A stretch of DNA of 64,000 nucleotides. It comes from Nitrospirales bacterium. GTDB taxonomy: Bacteria; Nitrospirota; Nitrospiria; Nitrospirales; UBA8639. A program made the position numbers and the translations under genes. Shown one piece after another: positions 9,620-19,927 of this stretch. Each line of letters opens with the position of its first letter. Positions within the stretch are counted from its first letter, which is position 1. The notes below the pieces were generated by a model. It worked only from the letters and a program-made list of their open reading frames with translations, was not told the DNA's origin and searched no databases. The DNA lies in NCBI GenBank assembly GCA_031315865.1, contig JALDRJ010000002.1, forward strand, positions 2,268,001 to 2,332,000, given 5' to 3'.

Positions 9620-12286
9620 ATGAGTGAGACATCTACAACTGACATGGTCACAGTCACGATCGATGATGTAACGACTAAAGTCCCCAAAGGCACGCTCGTG
9701 ATCGAAGCCGCTCACCAAGTCGGTGTGATGATTCCCCACTTCTGTTATCATCCAAAACTTTCGCCTGATGCGAATTGTCGGATGTGTTTGGTTGAAATCG
9801 AAAAAATGCCACGATTGCAGACGTCGTGCAGCACACCGGTGTCCGAGGGGATGGTGGTGCGTTCGTCGGTCGCCACGGTGGATGAAGCTCGCAAGTCGGT
9901 CCTGGATTTCATCCTGGCGAATCATCCTCTTGACTGTCCGGTTTGTGACCAAGGCGGGCGCTGCGACCTCCAAGATTTCTCGCATGAATATACCGCGAGC
10001 GGCACCAAATTCGTTGAGCTGAAGCGAGTCTTTCAAAAAGAATACTTCAGCCCTGTGATTGAGACGCAGATGAACCGCTGCGTGCAATGTTTGCGCTGCG
10101 TGCGATATTGCGATCAGGTGATGGATGTACGGGCTTTGGCGCCGGTTGGCCGCGGGACCATGACAGAGATCAAGGCCTTCGGTGCGCATGAACTCGACTG
10201 CGAATTTTGCGGTGGGTGTGTCCAGATTTGTCCTGTGGGTGCAATCACCAGTCGATTGTCGATGTACGAGTTTCGTCCGTGGATGCTCAAGCGCACGGAC
10301 TCCGTCTGCGGCTATTGCGGAGATGGTTGTCAGCTCACGTTCCAAGCCAAGAATAATGATCTCATCGAAGTGAACTCGACCCTTGGAGCCGGACGAAACA
10401 ATGGGGATCTCTGTGCCCGCGGGTATTTCGGCTATCATGCCAATGTGCAGGAAGACCGTTTGATGTCTCCGCTCGTTCGTCGAAATGGAGAATGGGAAGA
10501 AGTTCCGTGGGAAGAAGCGTTAACGGTGGTCGCCCAACAGTTCATGGAGATTAAAGCTACGCATGGTCCCGACGCCATTGGCGGCTTGATCACCGCCCGC
10601 TGCACGAATGAGGATCTCTATCTCTTCCAAAAGTTTATGCGAGGAGTCATCGGGACCAATCAACTTGATAGCAGCGTTCGTTTCGGGCATATCAATGCGG
10701 TGCAGGCGCTTCGACGGGTTCAGGGAACCTATCGCTGGACGGTTCAATTTGAAGATATTCTTGACGCAGACACGGTATTGCTGGTTGGGACCAACATTAC
10801 AGAGACCAACCCAGTGACAGGCCTCAAGGTCAAAGAGGCTGTGAAACGCCGCGGAACAAATTTAATCACTGTTGAAACTCTGGAACCTGCCGTCGGCACG
10901 ATTAGTAATATCACACTTTTGGCGACGCATCACTTACCCGTATCCCCTCACCGATTTGGCGTTGCTGTTCTAGGCTTGCTGAAAGCGATTATCGATGAGT
11001 CATGCGTTGACGATGAGCTTTTGAAGGAAGCGCCTGAATATGTCCAGTCTGTCACAGACTCTGTGGGGCTGATCGGTTGGAAGGAGATTGAGCGTCACAC
11101 AGGGCTTTCTGAGTCATCGTTCCGAGAAACGGCTCAGACATTGGCGAAAGGGAAGCGCGTGGTGGCCCTGGTCGGGCAAGGCGCACTTCGCGCACCTGAT
11201 GGCTATGGGACTATGATGAACCTGTTAGACCTGTACTTACTCACGGGGCAATTGAGTCGTCCGGGTTGTGGCGTGGCGCCGCTTACCGAGGAAAATAACG
11301 AGCAAGGCGCGATTGAAGCGGGAGCGGTCGCAGAATTTTTGCCTGGTGTTGTGGATCTCGACTTTGAACCGGTCCTGAGCAGTCTCGAGTCGGCATGGGG
11401 GCAACCGGTTGCGTCCGGACCGGGGCGTTCGTTATTAGAGATGCTGGATGCGGCAAAGGCCGGTCAATTAAAAGCGATGTTCGTGGTAGGGGAAAACCCG
11501 ATCGCCTCGCTTCCTCCAGACTCTGGAGCGCAGGAGGCCTTGACGAACCTTGATTTCCTGGTCTGCCAAGAGTTGTTCATGACGGAAACCGCGAAACTCG
11601 CCGATGTGGTCTTACCGGCTTGTTCCTATACTGAAAAAGATGGAACGTTTACGAATACCGAAGGTCACATGCAAGCTGTCCGGAAGGCCATTGAACCATT
11701 GGGGGAGAGCCGTCCGGATTGGGAAATTGTGTCTGCTCTCTCCGTCATGATGGACCAGCCGCTGGAGTATGAGAGCGTCAAGGATCTGGGTAAAGAAATG
11801 CGCAATATGATTCCCGGAACCAGGACATTGGGGCCTTCACCGCTTCCCCCACATCCGTCTTCCGAGGTAAGAACGCAGTATCTTCAAGGCGGATACCGGC
11901 AAGATATGCAACGACGATATCATCTTCCCGTTACGGCCGAGACCGATGCGTTTGTCTTGAATCTTGGACAATCGATTTTTCATTCCGGGAAATTTTCCAC
12001 TCGCGCCAAAGGCTTACTCGATATTCAACGGGAAGGCATCTTGAACATGAACCCTCGAGACGCTGAGTCGTTGGGGATTGAATGCGGGACTCACGTGCGC
12101 ATATCCAACGCACGTGGACAAATCACGGTCAAAGTAAAATTGCTCGATCGTATCCCACAGGGTATCGTGTTTTTTCCCGAACATTTCGATCAAGAAGTGC
12201 GACGCCTCATCACCCTGTCCGTCGACCCTGTGACGAAGGTGCCTTATTGTAAGCAGGCCTTCGTGCAAATAGAGAAAGTGTCTTAG
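9620..12286 (+). CDS. nuoG: NADH-quinone oxidoreductase subunit G
   Basis: NuoG is the 75-kDa electron-wire subunit. The N-terminus is a plant-type ferredoxin domain ([2Fe-2S] N1b, CxxCLVEIEK). Then come the NHPLDCPVCDQGGRCDLQD block with the N5 ligands and the CVQCLRCVRYC and CEFCGGCVQICP cluster motifs (N4). The rest is a molybdopterin-oxidoreductase-like domain from about residue 220, with an extra CGYCGDGC motif that resembles the N7 site and a C-terminal molydopterin dinucleotide-binding barrel. The 888 residues fit the long bacterial form. No molybdenum cofactor role is expected in complex I. Confidence 0.97.
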   Translation: MSETSTTDMVTVTIDDVTTKVPKGTLVIEAAHQVGVMIPHFCYHPKLSPDANCRMCLVEIEKMPRLQTSCSTPVSEGMVVRSSVATVDEARKSVLDFILANHPLDCPVCDQGGRCDLQDFSHEYTASGTKFVELKRVFQKEYFSPVIETQMNRCVQCLRCVRYCDQVMDVRALAPVGRGTMTEIKAFGAHELDCEFCGGCVQICPVGAITSRLSMYEFRPWMLKRTDSVCGYCGDGCQLTFQAKNNDLIEVNSTLGAGRNNGDLCARGYFGYHANVQEDRLMSPLVRRNGEWEEVPWEEALTVVAQQFMEIKATHGPDAIGGLITARCTNEDLYLFQKFMRGVIGTNQLDSSVRFGHINAVQALRRVQGTYRWTVQFEDILDADTVLLVGTNITETNPVTGLKVKEAVKRRGTNLITVETLEPAVGTISNITLLATHHLPVSPHRFGVAVLGLLKAIIDESCVDDELLKEAPEYVQSVTDSVGLIGWKEIERHTGLSESSFRETAQTLAKGKRVVALVGQGALRAPDGYGTMMNLLDLYLLTGQLSRPGCGVAPLTEENNEQGAIEAGAVAEFLPGVVDLDFEPVLSSLESAWGQPVASGPGRSLLEMLDAAKAGQLKAMFVVGENPIASLPPDSGAQEALTNLDFLVCQELFMTETAKLADVVLPACSYTEKDGTFTNTEGHMQAVRKAIEPLGESRPDWEIVSALSVMMDQPLEYESVKDLGKEMRNMIPGTRTLGPSPLPPHPSSEVRTQYLQGGYRQDMQRRYHLPVTAETDAFVLNLGQSIFHSGKFSTRAKGLLDIQREGILNMNPRDAESLGIECGTHVRISNARGQITVKVKLLDRIPQGIVFFPEHFDQEVRRLITLSVDPVTKVPYCKQAFVQIEKVS

Positions 12287-12365
12287 CCCGTATGCTTAGA
12301 TACGCGTATTCCTGAGATGGCTGGTATGTTTCATGTTCACTCTTTTTTAACCCTGGAGTTATCTC

Positions 12366-13427
12366 GTGTTTGACTTCGGTATAAAGTTCGCTCTGACGTT
12401 AAGCCAAATTGGTGCCGTCATGGGCATTGTCTTACTGACAGTGGCTATTTTGACGTTATTGGAGCGGAAAGTCTTGAGTTGGATGCAGGATCGAATGGGG
12501 CCGATGGAAGTGGGGCCTTACGGAATTCTGCAGCCTGTGGCTGATGGGCTCAAGCTCTTTTTTAAGGAAGACATCATCCCAGCGGGTGCCAATAAGTTTC
12601 TGTTTATGATGGCCCCGGTCTTATCGCTGGTGCCGGCATTGATCGGGTTTGCGGTAATCCCGTTCGGTCCAGATTGGACGATTCAAGTTTTTGATGTGGA
12701 GTTTAAGCCGTTCGTCATCAGCGATATCAACATCGGGATTCTGTACATTCTGGCGTTCACCTCGATTGGCGCGTATGGGATCATCTTGGGCGGATGGTCC
12801 TCAAACAGCAAATATTCGTTATTGGGGGGGCTGCGTTCGGCGGCACAGCTGATCAGTTATGAATTGAACGTTGGGCTTTCGATCGTCGGCGTGCTCTTGC
12901 TGACCGGATCGCTCAGCATGGTTCAAATCACCGAGGCGCAGGCTGGCGGGTTTTGGAATTGGTTTTTCTTTGCCTTGCCCTTTCCTCAGGCTATAGCCTT
13001 TGGAGTGTTCCTCATTTCGGCCGTGGCGGAAACCAATCGAGTTCCGTTCGACCTTCCGGAAGCGGAAAGCGAGCTCGTCGCCGGATTCTTTACAGAGTAT
13101 AGCGGTATGCGATTCGCCTTTTTCTTCCTGGCCGAATATGCCAACATGATTCTGGTTTCCTGCGTGGCGTCGGTGCTGTTTTTTGGCGGATGGCAGGCGC
13201 CTTTTCCATTCCTGCAGGGCACCGGTTCGTTCGTGTGGGTGTCTGGGATTTTCTGGTTTACGTTAAAGGTTTATGCCTTTTTGTTTTTCTTTTTCTGGAT
13301 TCGTGCAACGTTGCCACGGTTACGGTATGACCAACTCATGCGTTTTGGCTGGAAAGTCTTGTTGCCTATCGCGATAGGTAATATCGTCGTCACATCGATC
13401 TTTGCGTATCTCTTTCCGGGTTCATAA
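12366..13427 (+). CDS. nuoH: NADH-quinone oxidoreductase subunit H
   Basis: NuoH is the membrane subunit that joins the quinone cavity to the proton-pumping arm. The 353-residue protein has about eight membrane helices and the conserved LERKVLSWMQDRMGP and AETNRVPFDLPEAESELVAGF loops that line the quinone entrance. The start is GTG at 12366, 8 bp after the GGAG-type Shine-Dalgarno CCTGGAG. It follows nuoG after 79 bp and precedes nuoI by 18 bp. Confidence 0.98.
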   Translation: MFDFGIKFALTLSQIGAVMGIVLLTVAILTLLERKVLSWMQDRMGPMEVGPYGILQPVADGLKLFFKEDIIPAGANKFLFMMAPVLSLVPALIGFAVIPFGPDWTIQVFDVEFKPFVISDINIGILYILAFTSIGAYGIILGGWSSNSKYSLLGGLRSAAQLISYELNVGLSIVGVLLLTGSLSMVQITEAQAGGFWNWFFFALPFPQAIAFGVFLISAVAETNRVPFDLPEAESELVAGFFTEYSGMRFAFFFLAEYANMILVSCVASVLFFGGWQAPFPFLQGTGSFVWVSGIFWFTLKVYAFLFFFFWIRATLPRLRYDQLMRFGWKVLLPIAIGNIVVTSIFAYLFPGS

Positions 13428-13445
13428 ACGCTGATAGGGGTTGTT

Positions 13446-13985
13446 ATGCAGTTTAAAAAGTGGATCAAAACATTGATATTCTATGAAATTTTGATGGGTA
13501 TGAAAGCGACGATGTCGCACCTGTTGCGGTATCGACCGATCACGATTCAGTACCCACATGAAAAAAAACCGCTGCCCGAGAATTATCGAGGCATGCTGGC
13601 CTTGCTCAAATACGATGATGAGACGGAAAAATGCGTGGGGTGTGATCTGTGCGAGGCGGCCTGTCCTTCACGCGTCATTCGCGTCGTGAGCGCCGAGGTT
13701 CCCGGTCAGCCCACGAAGCGGTATTCGAAAGAATATTATATGGATATGACCCATTGTCTGTTTTGCGGGCTCTGTGTCCAGGCATGCCCGGTCGATGCGT
13801 TAGGCATGACGCGGGAGTTCGAATGGGCGGTGTATGACAAACGGGACCTTCATCTGAACAAGCAGCAATTGTTGGCCATTGGAGACCGGGCGTTTCCTGT
13901 ACGAGAAAAACGAATCGAGTTCCAGCATCCGAACGTCGCACATTTCAACGTGGCTTTTCAAAATCTTCCGCCAAAGGAAAACTGA
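13446..13985 (+). CDS. nuoI: NADH-quinone oxidoreductase subunit I
   Basis: NuoI carries clusters N6a and N6b and passes electrons from NuoG to NuoB. Two 8Fe-ferredoxin motifs are intact: Cys63, Cys66, Cys69 and Cys73 (CVGCDLCEAAC), and Cys104, Cys107, Cys110 and Cys114 (CLFCGLCVQAC). The amphipathic N-terminal helix that anchors the protein to the membrane surface is present. The length of 179 residues is normal. Confidence 0.98.
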   Translation: MQFKKWIKTLIFYEILMGMKATMSHLLRYRPITIQYPHEKKPLPENYRGMLALLKYDDETEKCVGCDLCEAACPSRVIRVVSAEVPGQPTKRYSKEYYMDMTHCLFCGLCVQACPVDALGMTREFEWAVYDKRDLHLNKQQLLAIGDRAFPVREKRIEFQHPNVAHFNVAFQNLPPKEN

Positions 13986-14041
13986 GCTGTGTATTATGAT
14001 GTCCTGAGGTTGGACGGACGTCTTCTCGAATTCATGCGAAT

Positions 14042-14557
14042 ATGGCAAGTCTAGTTTTCTTTTATTTCGCCGGCATCATTCTCTTAACAGCGACATTGGT
14101 CGTGTCTCTGCGCAATCCCGTGTATTGCGCCTTGTCGCTTCTGGTGATGTTTTTCCATGTGGCGGGTCTGTACGTGACGCTCCATGCTGAATTTTTGGCG
14201 GCGGTCCAAATCATTGTCTATGCGGGGGCGATTCTCGTGTTGTATCTGTTTGTCGTGATGCTGCTGAATGTGAAACGCGAGGAGCGTTTGCATCGTCAGA
14301 GTTCGGTGGCCCTGTTTTTGGGGATGACCCTTCTGACAGAAGCCCTTTTGTTGGTGTTTCAGAGCGAGGGCCCTGTTTTTCCGGCTACTGTCGCGACGGG
14401 GCAGGAAAGCCAGCTCACCGGCAATACGGAATCGATCGGACAAGTCTTATATTCAACCTATTTATTTCCCTTTGAAGTGGCCTCATTGATTTTACTCGTC
14501 GCGATGGTTGGCGCCGTGATCCTCTCGAAAAAAGGGATTTTGGATTTGAAGTCCTGA
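14042..14557 (+). CDS. nuoJ: NADH-quinone oxidoreductase subunit J
   Basis: The 171-residue membrane subunit has five predicted helices. The third carries the family's QIIVYAGAILVLYLFVVML region with the pi-bulge implicated in coupling. The stop codon overlaps the nuoK start by one base, so nuoJ and nuoK are translationally coupled. Confidence 0.96.
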   Translation: MASLVFFYFAGIILLTATLVVSLRNPVYCALSLLVMFFHVAGLYVTLHAEFLAAVQIIVYAGAILVLYLFVVMLLNVKREERLHRQSSVALFLGMTLLTEALLLVFQSEGPVFPATVATGQESQLTGNTESIGQVLYSTYLFPFEVASLILLVAMVGAVILSKKGILDLKS

Positions 14558-14862
14558 TGGCCGTTCCGATTAGCTACTATGTCGTGTTAAGCGGGTTGAT
14601 GTTTCTGATCGGCTTGGTCGGGGTGTTAACGCGCCGCAATATCATCATTATCTTACTGTCGATCGAATTGATGTTGAATGCGACAAACATCAATTTTGTT
14701 GCGTTCTCCTCTTACCTGGGTAACCTATCCGGCCAAGTCTTTGTGTTCTTCACCTTGACCGTGGCGGCGGCAGAAGTGGCGGTTGGTTTGGCGATCATTA
14801 TCGCGCTCTATCGACACACGACCAATATCAATGTGGATAATTTCCGGCTTTTGAAGTGGTGA
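14557..14862 (+). CDS. nuoK: NADH-quinone oxidoreductase subunit K
   Basis: The 101-residue MrpC-like subunit has three membrane helices and the buried glutamates of the proton path (IELMLNATNINFV and the later AAEVAVGLAII). The start overlaps the nuoJ stop in TGATG. Both size and motif order match NuoK. Confidence 0.97.
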   Translation: MAVPISYYVVLSGLMFLIGLVGVLTRRNIIIILLSIELMLNATNINFVAFSSYLGNLSGQVFVFFTLTVAAAEVAVGLAIIIALYRHTTNINVDNFRLLKW

Positions 14863-14866
14863 GTCC

Positions 14867-16756
14867 ATGCTGTATGTCTTGATCCCTCTTCTCCCGCTCT
14901 TGGCCTTCGTCAGTATCGGACTCTTCGGCCATTATTTCAGGGGGCGAAGCCATTTCGTCGCTGTCCCTGCGGTCGTCACGTCCTTTCTCCTCTCCCTTGT
15001 CGCATTTTCAGAAGTCGCCAATGGGAATATCATCCATATTCCACTCTACACGTGGGCGACCTCCGGTGATCTTTCGATTACATTAGGGCTGTACCTTGAC
15101 CAGTTGACTGTCGTGATGCTGCTCTTGGTCACGATCGTCAGCTCCCTGGTGCATATTTATACGATTGGCTATATGCATGGTGAACCAGCGTATGATCGGT
15201 TCTTTAGTAATATTGCCCTCTTCACTTTTTCGATGTTGATGCTGGTGATGTCCGATAACTTCCTGCAACTCTTCGTATTCTGGGAAGCGGTCGGTCTGTG
15301 TTCGTATCTCCTGATTGGTCATTGGTACGAGCGTCAATCGGCACGAGCGGCCGCGACCAAAGCCTTCGTGGTCAATCGAATCGGCGATTTTGGTTTTGTC
15401 CTGGCGATCTTGTTTGTGTTTGTGATGTTTGGGAGTCTGTCGTATCAACAAGTCTTCGAGGCCGCTCCGAAGATCACGAACGCGACGGTCAATCTCCTGG
15501 GATCCGTGGGGGGAAATTGGGATGTATCGGCTCTGACTCTGATCTGCCTTCTGCTGTTCGTGGGAGCCATAGGAAAGTCAGCGCAGGTACCCTTGCACGT
15601 GTGGCTGCCTGACGCTATGGAAGGACCGACTCCGATTTCGGCCTTAATCCATGCAGCGACGATGGTGACGGCTGGGGTCTTCATGGTCGCTCGGTTGTCT
15701 CCTTTGTACGATTTATCACCGGTTGCGATGAGTGTAGTCGCCGTGGTGGGAGGCGCGACGATGGTGATCGGCGCCACGATCGCTCTGACCCAAACCGATA
15801 TCAAGCGAGTCGTGGCCTATTCAACGATGAGTCAACTTGGATACATGATCATGGCTTGCGGTCTCGGGGGATATGCGGAAGGCATCTATCATTTACTCAC
15901 ACATGGGGCCTTTAAAGCGTTACTTTTTTTAGGCTGTGGGTCTGTGATCATTGCCCTGCACCATGAACAAGATATGCGTCGTATGGGCGGCCTTAAGGAT
16001 AAATTGCCCATTACATATTGGACGTTTGTTGTTGGCGCACTTGCCTTGTCGGGTTTTCCTTTTACAGCCGGTTGGTTTAGTAAAGATCACCTGCTTATCG
16101 CGGCATGGATGTCCGGTCCATTAGGGCAAGTCTTGGCGGGACTCGGAATCTTTACGGCATTGCTCACGGCATTTTATAGCTTTCGATTGGTTTTTGTGAC
16201 ATTTTGGGGAGAGTCTCGAGTTGATCCGCGTCATGCTGATCATGTTCATGAGCCATCTTCCGCCATGACATATCCACTGATGGTGCTTGCGGTATTGAGT
16301 GTCCTGGCTGGATACATAGGAATCCCTGAATTTCTCCAGCCGGTATTCGCTGGTGGCGTTGAGCATCATGGGGGGGCGGCGACTGGCGTGAAGATTTTCG
16401 CGACATTGGCTGGGTTTTTGGGGATTGCGGCGGCCTATTTTGTGTATGTGCAATCACCAGGGCTTCCTGAACGTTTAGCGACCCAATGGCAGTCCTTGTA
16501 TCAGTTTTCCTTGAACAAATGGTATGTGGACGAAGCGTATGATAAGAGCATTGTTAATCCGACATTTCGGATTGCAGATCAGATGTGGAAGCATGTCGAT
16601 GTCGGGGTGATCGACGGGGCGGTGAATGGTTTGGCGCGAGGTGTGGCCTGGGGAGGATGGGTGACGCGCTTGCTCCAGAGTGGCGAAACACAGAATTATG
16701 CCCTTGCCATGACCGTCGGGGCTGTGACAATTCTTGGTGTGTATTTGTTCTACTGA
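14867..16756 (+). CDS. nuoL: NADH-quinone oxidoreductase subunit L
   Basis: NuoL is the distal antiporter-like proton-pumping subunit with the long lateral helix. The 629-residue sequence has 14-16 hydrophobic segments. The conserved features are WEAVGLCSYLLIGHWYER, GKSAQVPLHVWLPDAMEGPTP and the SALIHAATMVTAGVFM block, and the C-terminal region contains the amphipathic transverse helix and final anchor. It starts 4 bp after the nuoK stop. Confidence 0.97.
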   Translation: MLYVLIPLLPLLAFVSIGLFGHYFRGRSHFVAVPAVVTSFLLSLVAFSEVANGNIIHIPLYTWATSGDLSITLGLYLDQLTVVMLLLVTIVSSLVHIYTIGYMHGEPAYDRFFSNIALFTFSMLMLVMSDNFLQLFVFWEAVGLCSYLLIGHWYERQSARAAATKAFVVNRIGDFGFVLAILFVFVMFGSLSYQQVFEAAPKITNATVNLLGSVGGNWDVSALTLICLLLFVGAIGKSAQVPLHVWLPDAMEGPTPISALIHAATMVTAGVFMVARLSPLYDLSPVAMSVVAVVGGATMVIGATIALTQTDIKRVVAYSTMSQLGYMIMACGLGGYAEGIYHLLTHGAFKALLFLGCGSVIIALHHEQDMRRMGGLKDKLPITYWTFVVGALALSGFPFTAGWFSKDHLLIAAWMSGPLGQVLAGLGIFTALLTAFYSFRLVFVTFWGESRVDPRHADHVHEPSSAMTYPLMVLAVLSVLAGYIGIPEFLQPVFAGGVEHHGGAATGVKIFATLAGFLGIAAAYFVYVQSPGLPERLATQWQSLYQFSLNKWYVDEAYDKSIVNPTFRIADQMWKHVDVGVIDGAVNGLARGVAWGGWVTRLLQSGETQNYALAMTVGAVTILGVYLFY

Positions 16757-16850
16757 AATTCAATGCAGCGTGAGCGACCACAGATTGAGAACATTCAGCG
16801 TGCGGCAGGAATAGAGTTTCCACCCTTTATCATCGTTCGTTAATGCTCGT

Positions 16851-18404
16851 ATGACCGAACTGGCCATTCCATCAGGCGGATTTCCCTGGCTGACCTTGAT
16901 CATTGTGTTACCGATCCTCGGGGTTGGCGCGATCTTTCTCGCGAAAGAATCGGCTGCGAAGCACATCGCGTTGGGGTTCGCAGGATTCGTGTTCTTGATG
17001 TCGCTTCCTCTGTGGTGGCTATTCAACAATGCCGATGCCGGCATGCAGTTTGTCGAACGGCATCAGTGGATTGCCACGCCTTCGGTTCAATACGCCCTGG
17101 GAATCGATGGCATTAGCATGCCGCTCGTGTTACTTACGACCTTTCTTACGCCCCTGTGTATTCTGGTGTCTTGGTCGGCGATACAGGTTCGCGTCCGGGA
17201 GTTTATGATTAGCCTGCTGATCATGGAAACGGCGACGGTCGGTGTCTTTTGTGCTTTGGATTTCGTCTTGTTCTATGTGTTTTGGGAGACGATGCTCATT
17301 CCAATGTATCTCTTGATCGGAGTCTGGGGAGGGCCGAATCGTGTGTACGCGGCCATGAAGTTCTTTCTCTATACCCTAGCCGGCAGCATCCTCCTCCTTG
17401 TGGCTATCTTAGTGTTGTTTTTTCAAGGTGGTCAGACCTTCGATATTTTGGCGCTCAGCCAAGCGCAGTATACGCCCAACTTGCAAGCCTGGATTTTCTG
17501 GGCGTTCTTCGCGGCCTTTGCGGTTAAGGTGCCGATGTTTCCCTTTCATACCTGGTTGCCGGATGCACATGTAGAAGCGCCGACGGCCGGGAGCATCATT
17601 CTCGCGAGCGTGCTCCTGAAAATGGGGACGTACGGATTTCTCCGTTTTTCGCTCCCGATGTTGCCGGACGCGACGGAATATTTCACGCCTATCGTCATGA
17701 CGCTTTCCGTCATTGCCATTATCTACGGTGCGTATATGGCCCTGGCACAGGCCGACCTTAAAAAGTTGATCGCCTATTCCAGCGTGAGCCATATGGGGTT
17801 CGTCACCTTAGGTATTTTTGCGCTCAATGTGCAGGGTATCGAAGGGGCGATTCTTCAGATGGTGAATCATGGTATCACCACGGGCGCGCTCTTTATGTGC
17901 GTCGGGATCATTTACGAACGAACGCATAGCCGGCAAATAACTGATAACTCGGGTCTCGCCACGCCCATGCCAAAATACGCCACATTTTTCGTTATTTTTG
18001 GACTTTCCTCAGTAGGACTGCCGGGTATGAACAGTTTTGTCGGGGAATTTCTGGTCCTGATCGGGACATTCATCTGGAGTAAACTGGCTGCGACATTGGC
18101 TGCGTTGGGCATTATTCTGGCGGCTGCCTACATTTTATATATGCTTCAACGTGTGGTGTACGGAACTCAGGATGAACGCATGTCTGCCAAACTCTACGAT
18201 CTCAATGCTCGTGAGTTTGGAATGCTGGTCCCATTCGTGGTTCTGGTGTTCTGGATAGGCCTCTATCCCAAGCCATTACTCGATGTGATGCATGCGAGCG
18301 TTGACCGGCTTGTGCAAAGGCAAGCCGAAGTCATGACGGTAGAGTCGAGTCAAACACCTCCACGGGACCGATTGTCTTCGATTGTTGCGAGTTATGCCCC
18401 ATGA
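16851..18404 (+). CDS. nuoM: NADH-quinone oxidoreductase subunit M
   Basis: NuoM is the middle antiporter-like subunit. It is 517 residues with about 14 membrane helices. The conserved glutamate is in FYVFWETMLIPMYLLIG, the lysine of TM7 is in KVPMFPFHTWLPDAHVEAPT, and the SVLLKMGTYG motif is present. The last four bases ATGA overlap the nuoN start, so translation is coupled. Confidence 0.97.
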   Translation: MTELAIPSGGFPWLTLIIVLPILGVGAIFLAKESAAKHIALGFAGFVFLMSLPLWWLFNNADAGMQFVERHQWIATPSVQYALGIDGISMPLVLLTTFLTPLCILVSWSAIQVRVREFMISLLIMETATVGVFCALDFVLFYVFWETMLIPMYLLIGVWGGPNRVYAAMKFFLYTLAGSILLLVAILVLFFQGGQTFDILALSQAQYTPNLQAWIFWAFFAAFAVKVPMFPFHTWLPDAHVEAPTAGSIILASVLLKMGTYGFLRFSLPMLPDATEYFTPIVMTLSVIAIIYGAYMALAQADLKKLIAYSSVSHMGFVTLGIFALNVQGIEGAILQMVNHGITTGALFMCVGIIYERTHSRQITDNSGLATPMPKYATFFVIFGLSSVGLPGMNSFVGEFLVLIGTFIWSKLAATLAALGIILAAAYILYMLQRVVYGTQDERMSAKLYDLNAREFGMLVPFVVLVFWIGLYPKPLLDVMHASVDRLVQRQAEVMTVESSQTPPRDRLSSIVASYAP

Positions 18405-19882
18405 CGCCTTCCCTTGTTGATCTTGGTGTGATCCTGCCTGAGCTTTTGATCATAGGCGCGGCCTGTCTTCTGCTCGTTCTGGATCCCATCACCCCTCCAG
18501 CGAAGAAAGATGCCCTTGCCTGGATGAGTCTTGGCATGTTGGTTCTCTGTTCCATCGTGACCCTGAGCGGCTTTGATCAACGAGTCACGGCGTTTAGTGA
18601 GTTGGTCGTCGTCGATCCCTATTCCACCTTCTGGAAGCTGCTGCTGTACCTCATCAGTGGGCTTACGATTCTTCTGTCAATGACCTACTTAAAAGAAGAG
18701 CATATCGATCTGGCTGAATATTATGGCTTTATCCTGCTTTCGTTGGCTGGGATGATGATCATGGTGTCGGGGGCCGATCTTCTCACGATGTATCTTGGCA
18801 TCGAACTGATGTCGATTTCTTTGTATATCATGGCTGGGTTTAAGCGTTTCGAAGCGAAATCCATAGAGGCCTCCGCCAAGTATTTCATATTAGGATCGTT
18901 CTCGTCAGGGATTCTTTTGTACGGTATTTCATTGCTTTACGGGATTTCAGGGAGCACGAAGTTGACTGATATCTCTGAGGCCATCAATGGTCGAGGGTTT
19001 GATGATCCTCTGGTTCTCATGGCCACCACATTATTGATGGTCGGGTTTGGCTTTAAAGTGTCTGCCGTACCATTTCATATGTGGACACCTGATGTATATC
19101 AAGGAGCACCCACATCTGTGACGGCTTACATAGCTGTCGCGTCCAAGGCCGCCAGCTTCGCGGCTTTTCTGAGGGTCCTCCTCGAAGGATTTGGCGGGGC
19201 CAAGCCGAATTGGCATGGCATGATCATCGTCGTGTGCCTGATGACCATCGCGCTGGGCAATCTTGTCGCGATCGTCCAGACCAACGTAAAACGGATGCTG
19301 GCCTATTCCAGCATTGCCCATGCCGGATACGCCTTGATTGGGGTTGTCGTGGCTGGCTCTGTGGCCAATGGTGATCCGATCGCTTCGCAGGGAGTTTCAA
19401 GCCTCATGCTCTATTTAGTCTTCTATTCGTTCATGACGCTCGGTGCCTTCGCGATCGTGGGGATTTTACGACGAGGTGGTCTGGAGGGAGAAGAGCTCGA
19501 GGACTTTACCGGACTCGCGAAGCGTCACAAGGGCGCGGCATTTCTTATGATGATTTTTATGGTATCGCTGGCCGGTATTCCTCCCACCGCCGGCTTCATG
19601 GGGAAATTCTACCTCTTTATGGCTGCGGTCAATGCTGGCATGGCTTGGATCACGGTGATCGGCCTGATTTTTGCCGCTATTTCTGCGTTTTTCTATCTGC
19701 GCGTCGTCATGGTCATGTACATGCGTGATCCCTCAGACGAGCAAGAACGTCATACTCATCTGGCGTTTTCGCCGACAACTTCGGTTGTTCTGGCTTGTGC
19801 GATTGCCGGGGTATTGTTATTGGGAATATTTCCCGGACCTCTTGCCTCTGTCACTACGTCTGCCGTGATTCCTCACCCGTAA
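18401..19882 (+). CDS. nuoN: NADH-quinone oxidoreductase subunit N
   Basis: NuoN is the proximal antiporter-like subunit. Its 493 residues carry YLGIELMSISLYIMAGF (glutamate of the pump site), KVSAVPFHMWTPDVYQGAPT and the SSIAHAGYALIG block. It closes the operon: the next genes (19928-21359) are on the opposite strand and convergent. No clear terminator with a T-run is visible in the 45-bp convergent gap. Confidence 0.97.
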   Translation: MTPSLVDLGVILPELLIIGAACLLLVLDPITPPAKKDALAWMSLGMLVLCSIVTLSGFDQRVTAFSELVVVDPYSTFWKLLLYLISGLTILLSMTYLKEEHIDLAEYYGFILLSLAGMMIMVSGADLLTMYLGIELMSISLYIMAGFKRFEAKSIEASAKYFILGSFSSGILLYGISLLYGISGSTKLTDISEAINGRGFDDPLVLMATTLLMVGFGFKVSAVPFHMWTPDVYQGAPTSVTAYIAVASKAASFAAFLRVLLEGFGGAKPNWHGMIIVVCLMTIALGNLVAIVQTNVKRMLAYSSIAHAGYALIGVVVAGSVANGDPIASQGVSSLMLYLVFYSFMTLGAFAIVGILRRGGLEGEELEDFTGLAKRHKGAAFLMMIFMVSLAGIPPTAGFMGKFYLFMAAVNAGMAWITVIGLIFAAISAFFYLRVVMVMYMRDPSDEQERHTHLAFSPTTSVVLACAIAGVLLLGIFPGPLASVTTSAVIPHP

Positions 19883-19927
19883 GACAGCAGTCGGATAGCG
19901 ATGGGTGAAAGCTGGATTTGACTGTCC

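Noticed and set aside
9518-10438. 306-residue frame on the minus strand
   Set aside because: It lies wholly opposite nuoF/nuoG, whose reading is certain, and has no family-like sequence or Shine-Dalgarno.
12366-19882. Mrp-type antiporter instead of complex I membrane arm
   Set aside because: The NuoL/M/N-like genes are preceded by nuoA, nuoB, nuoCD, nuoE-I with full cluster ligands, so the cluster is complex I.
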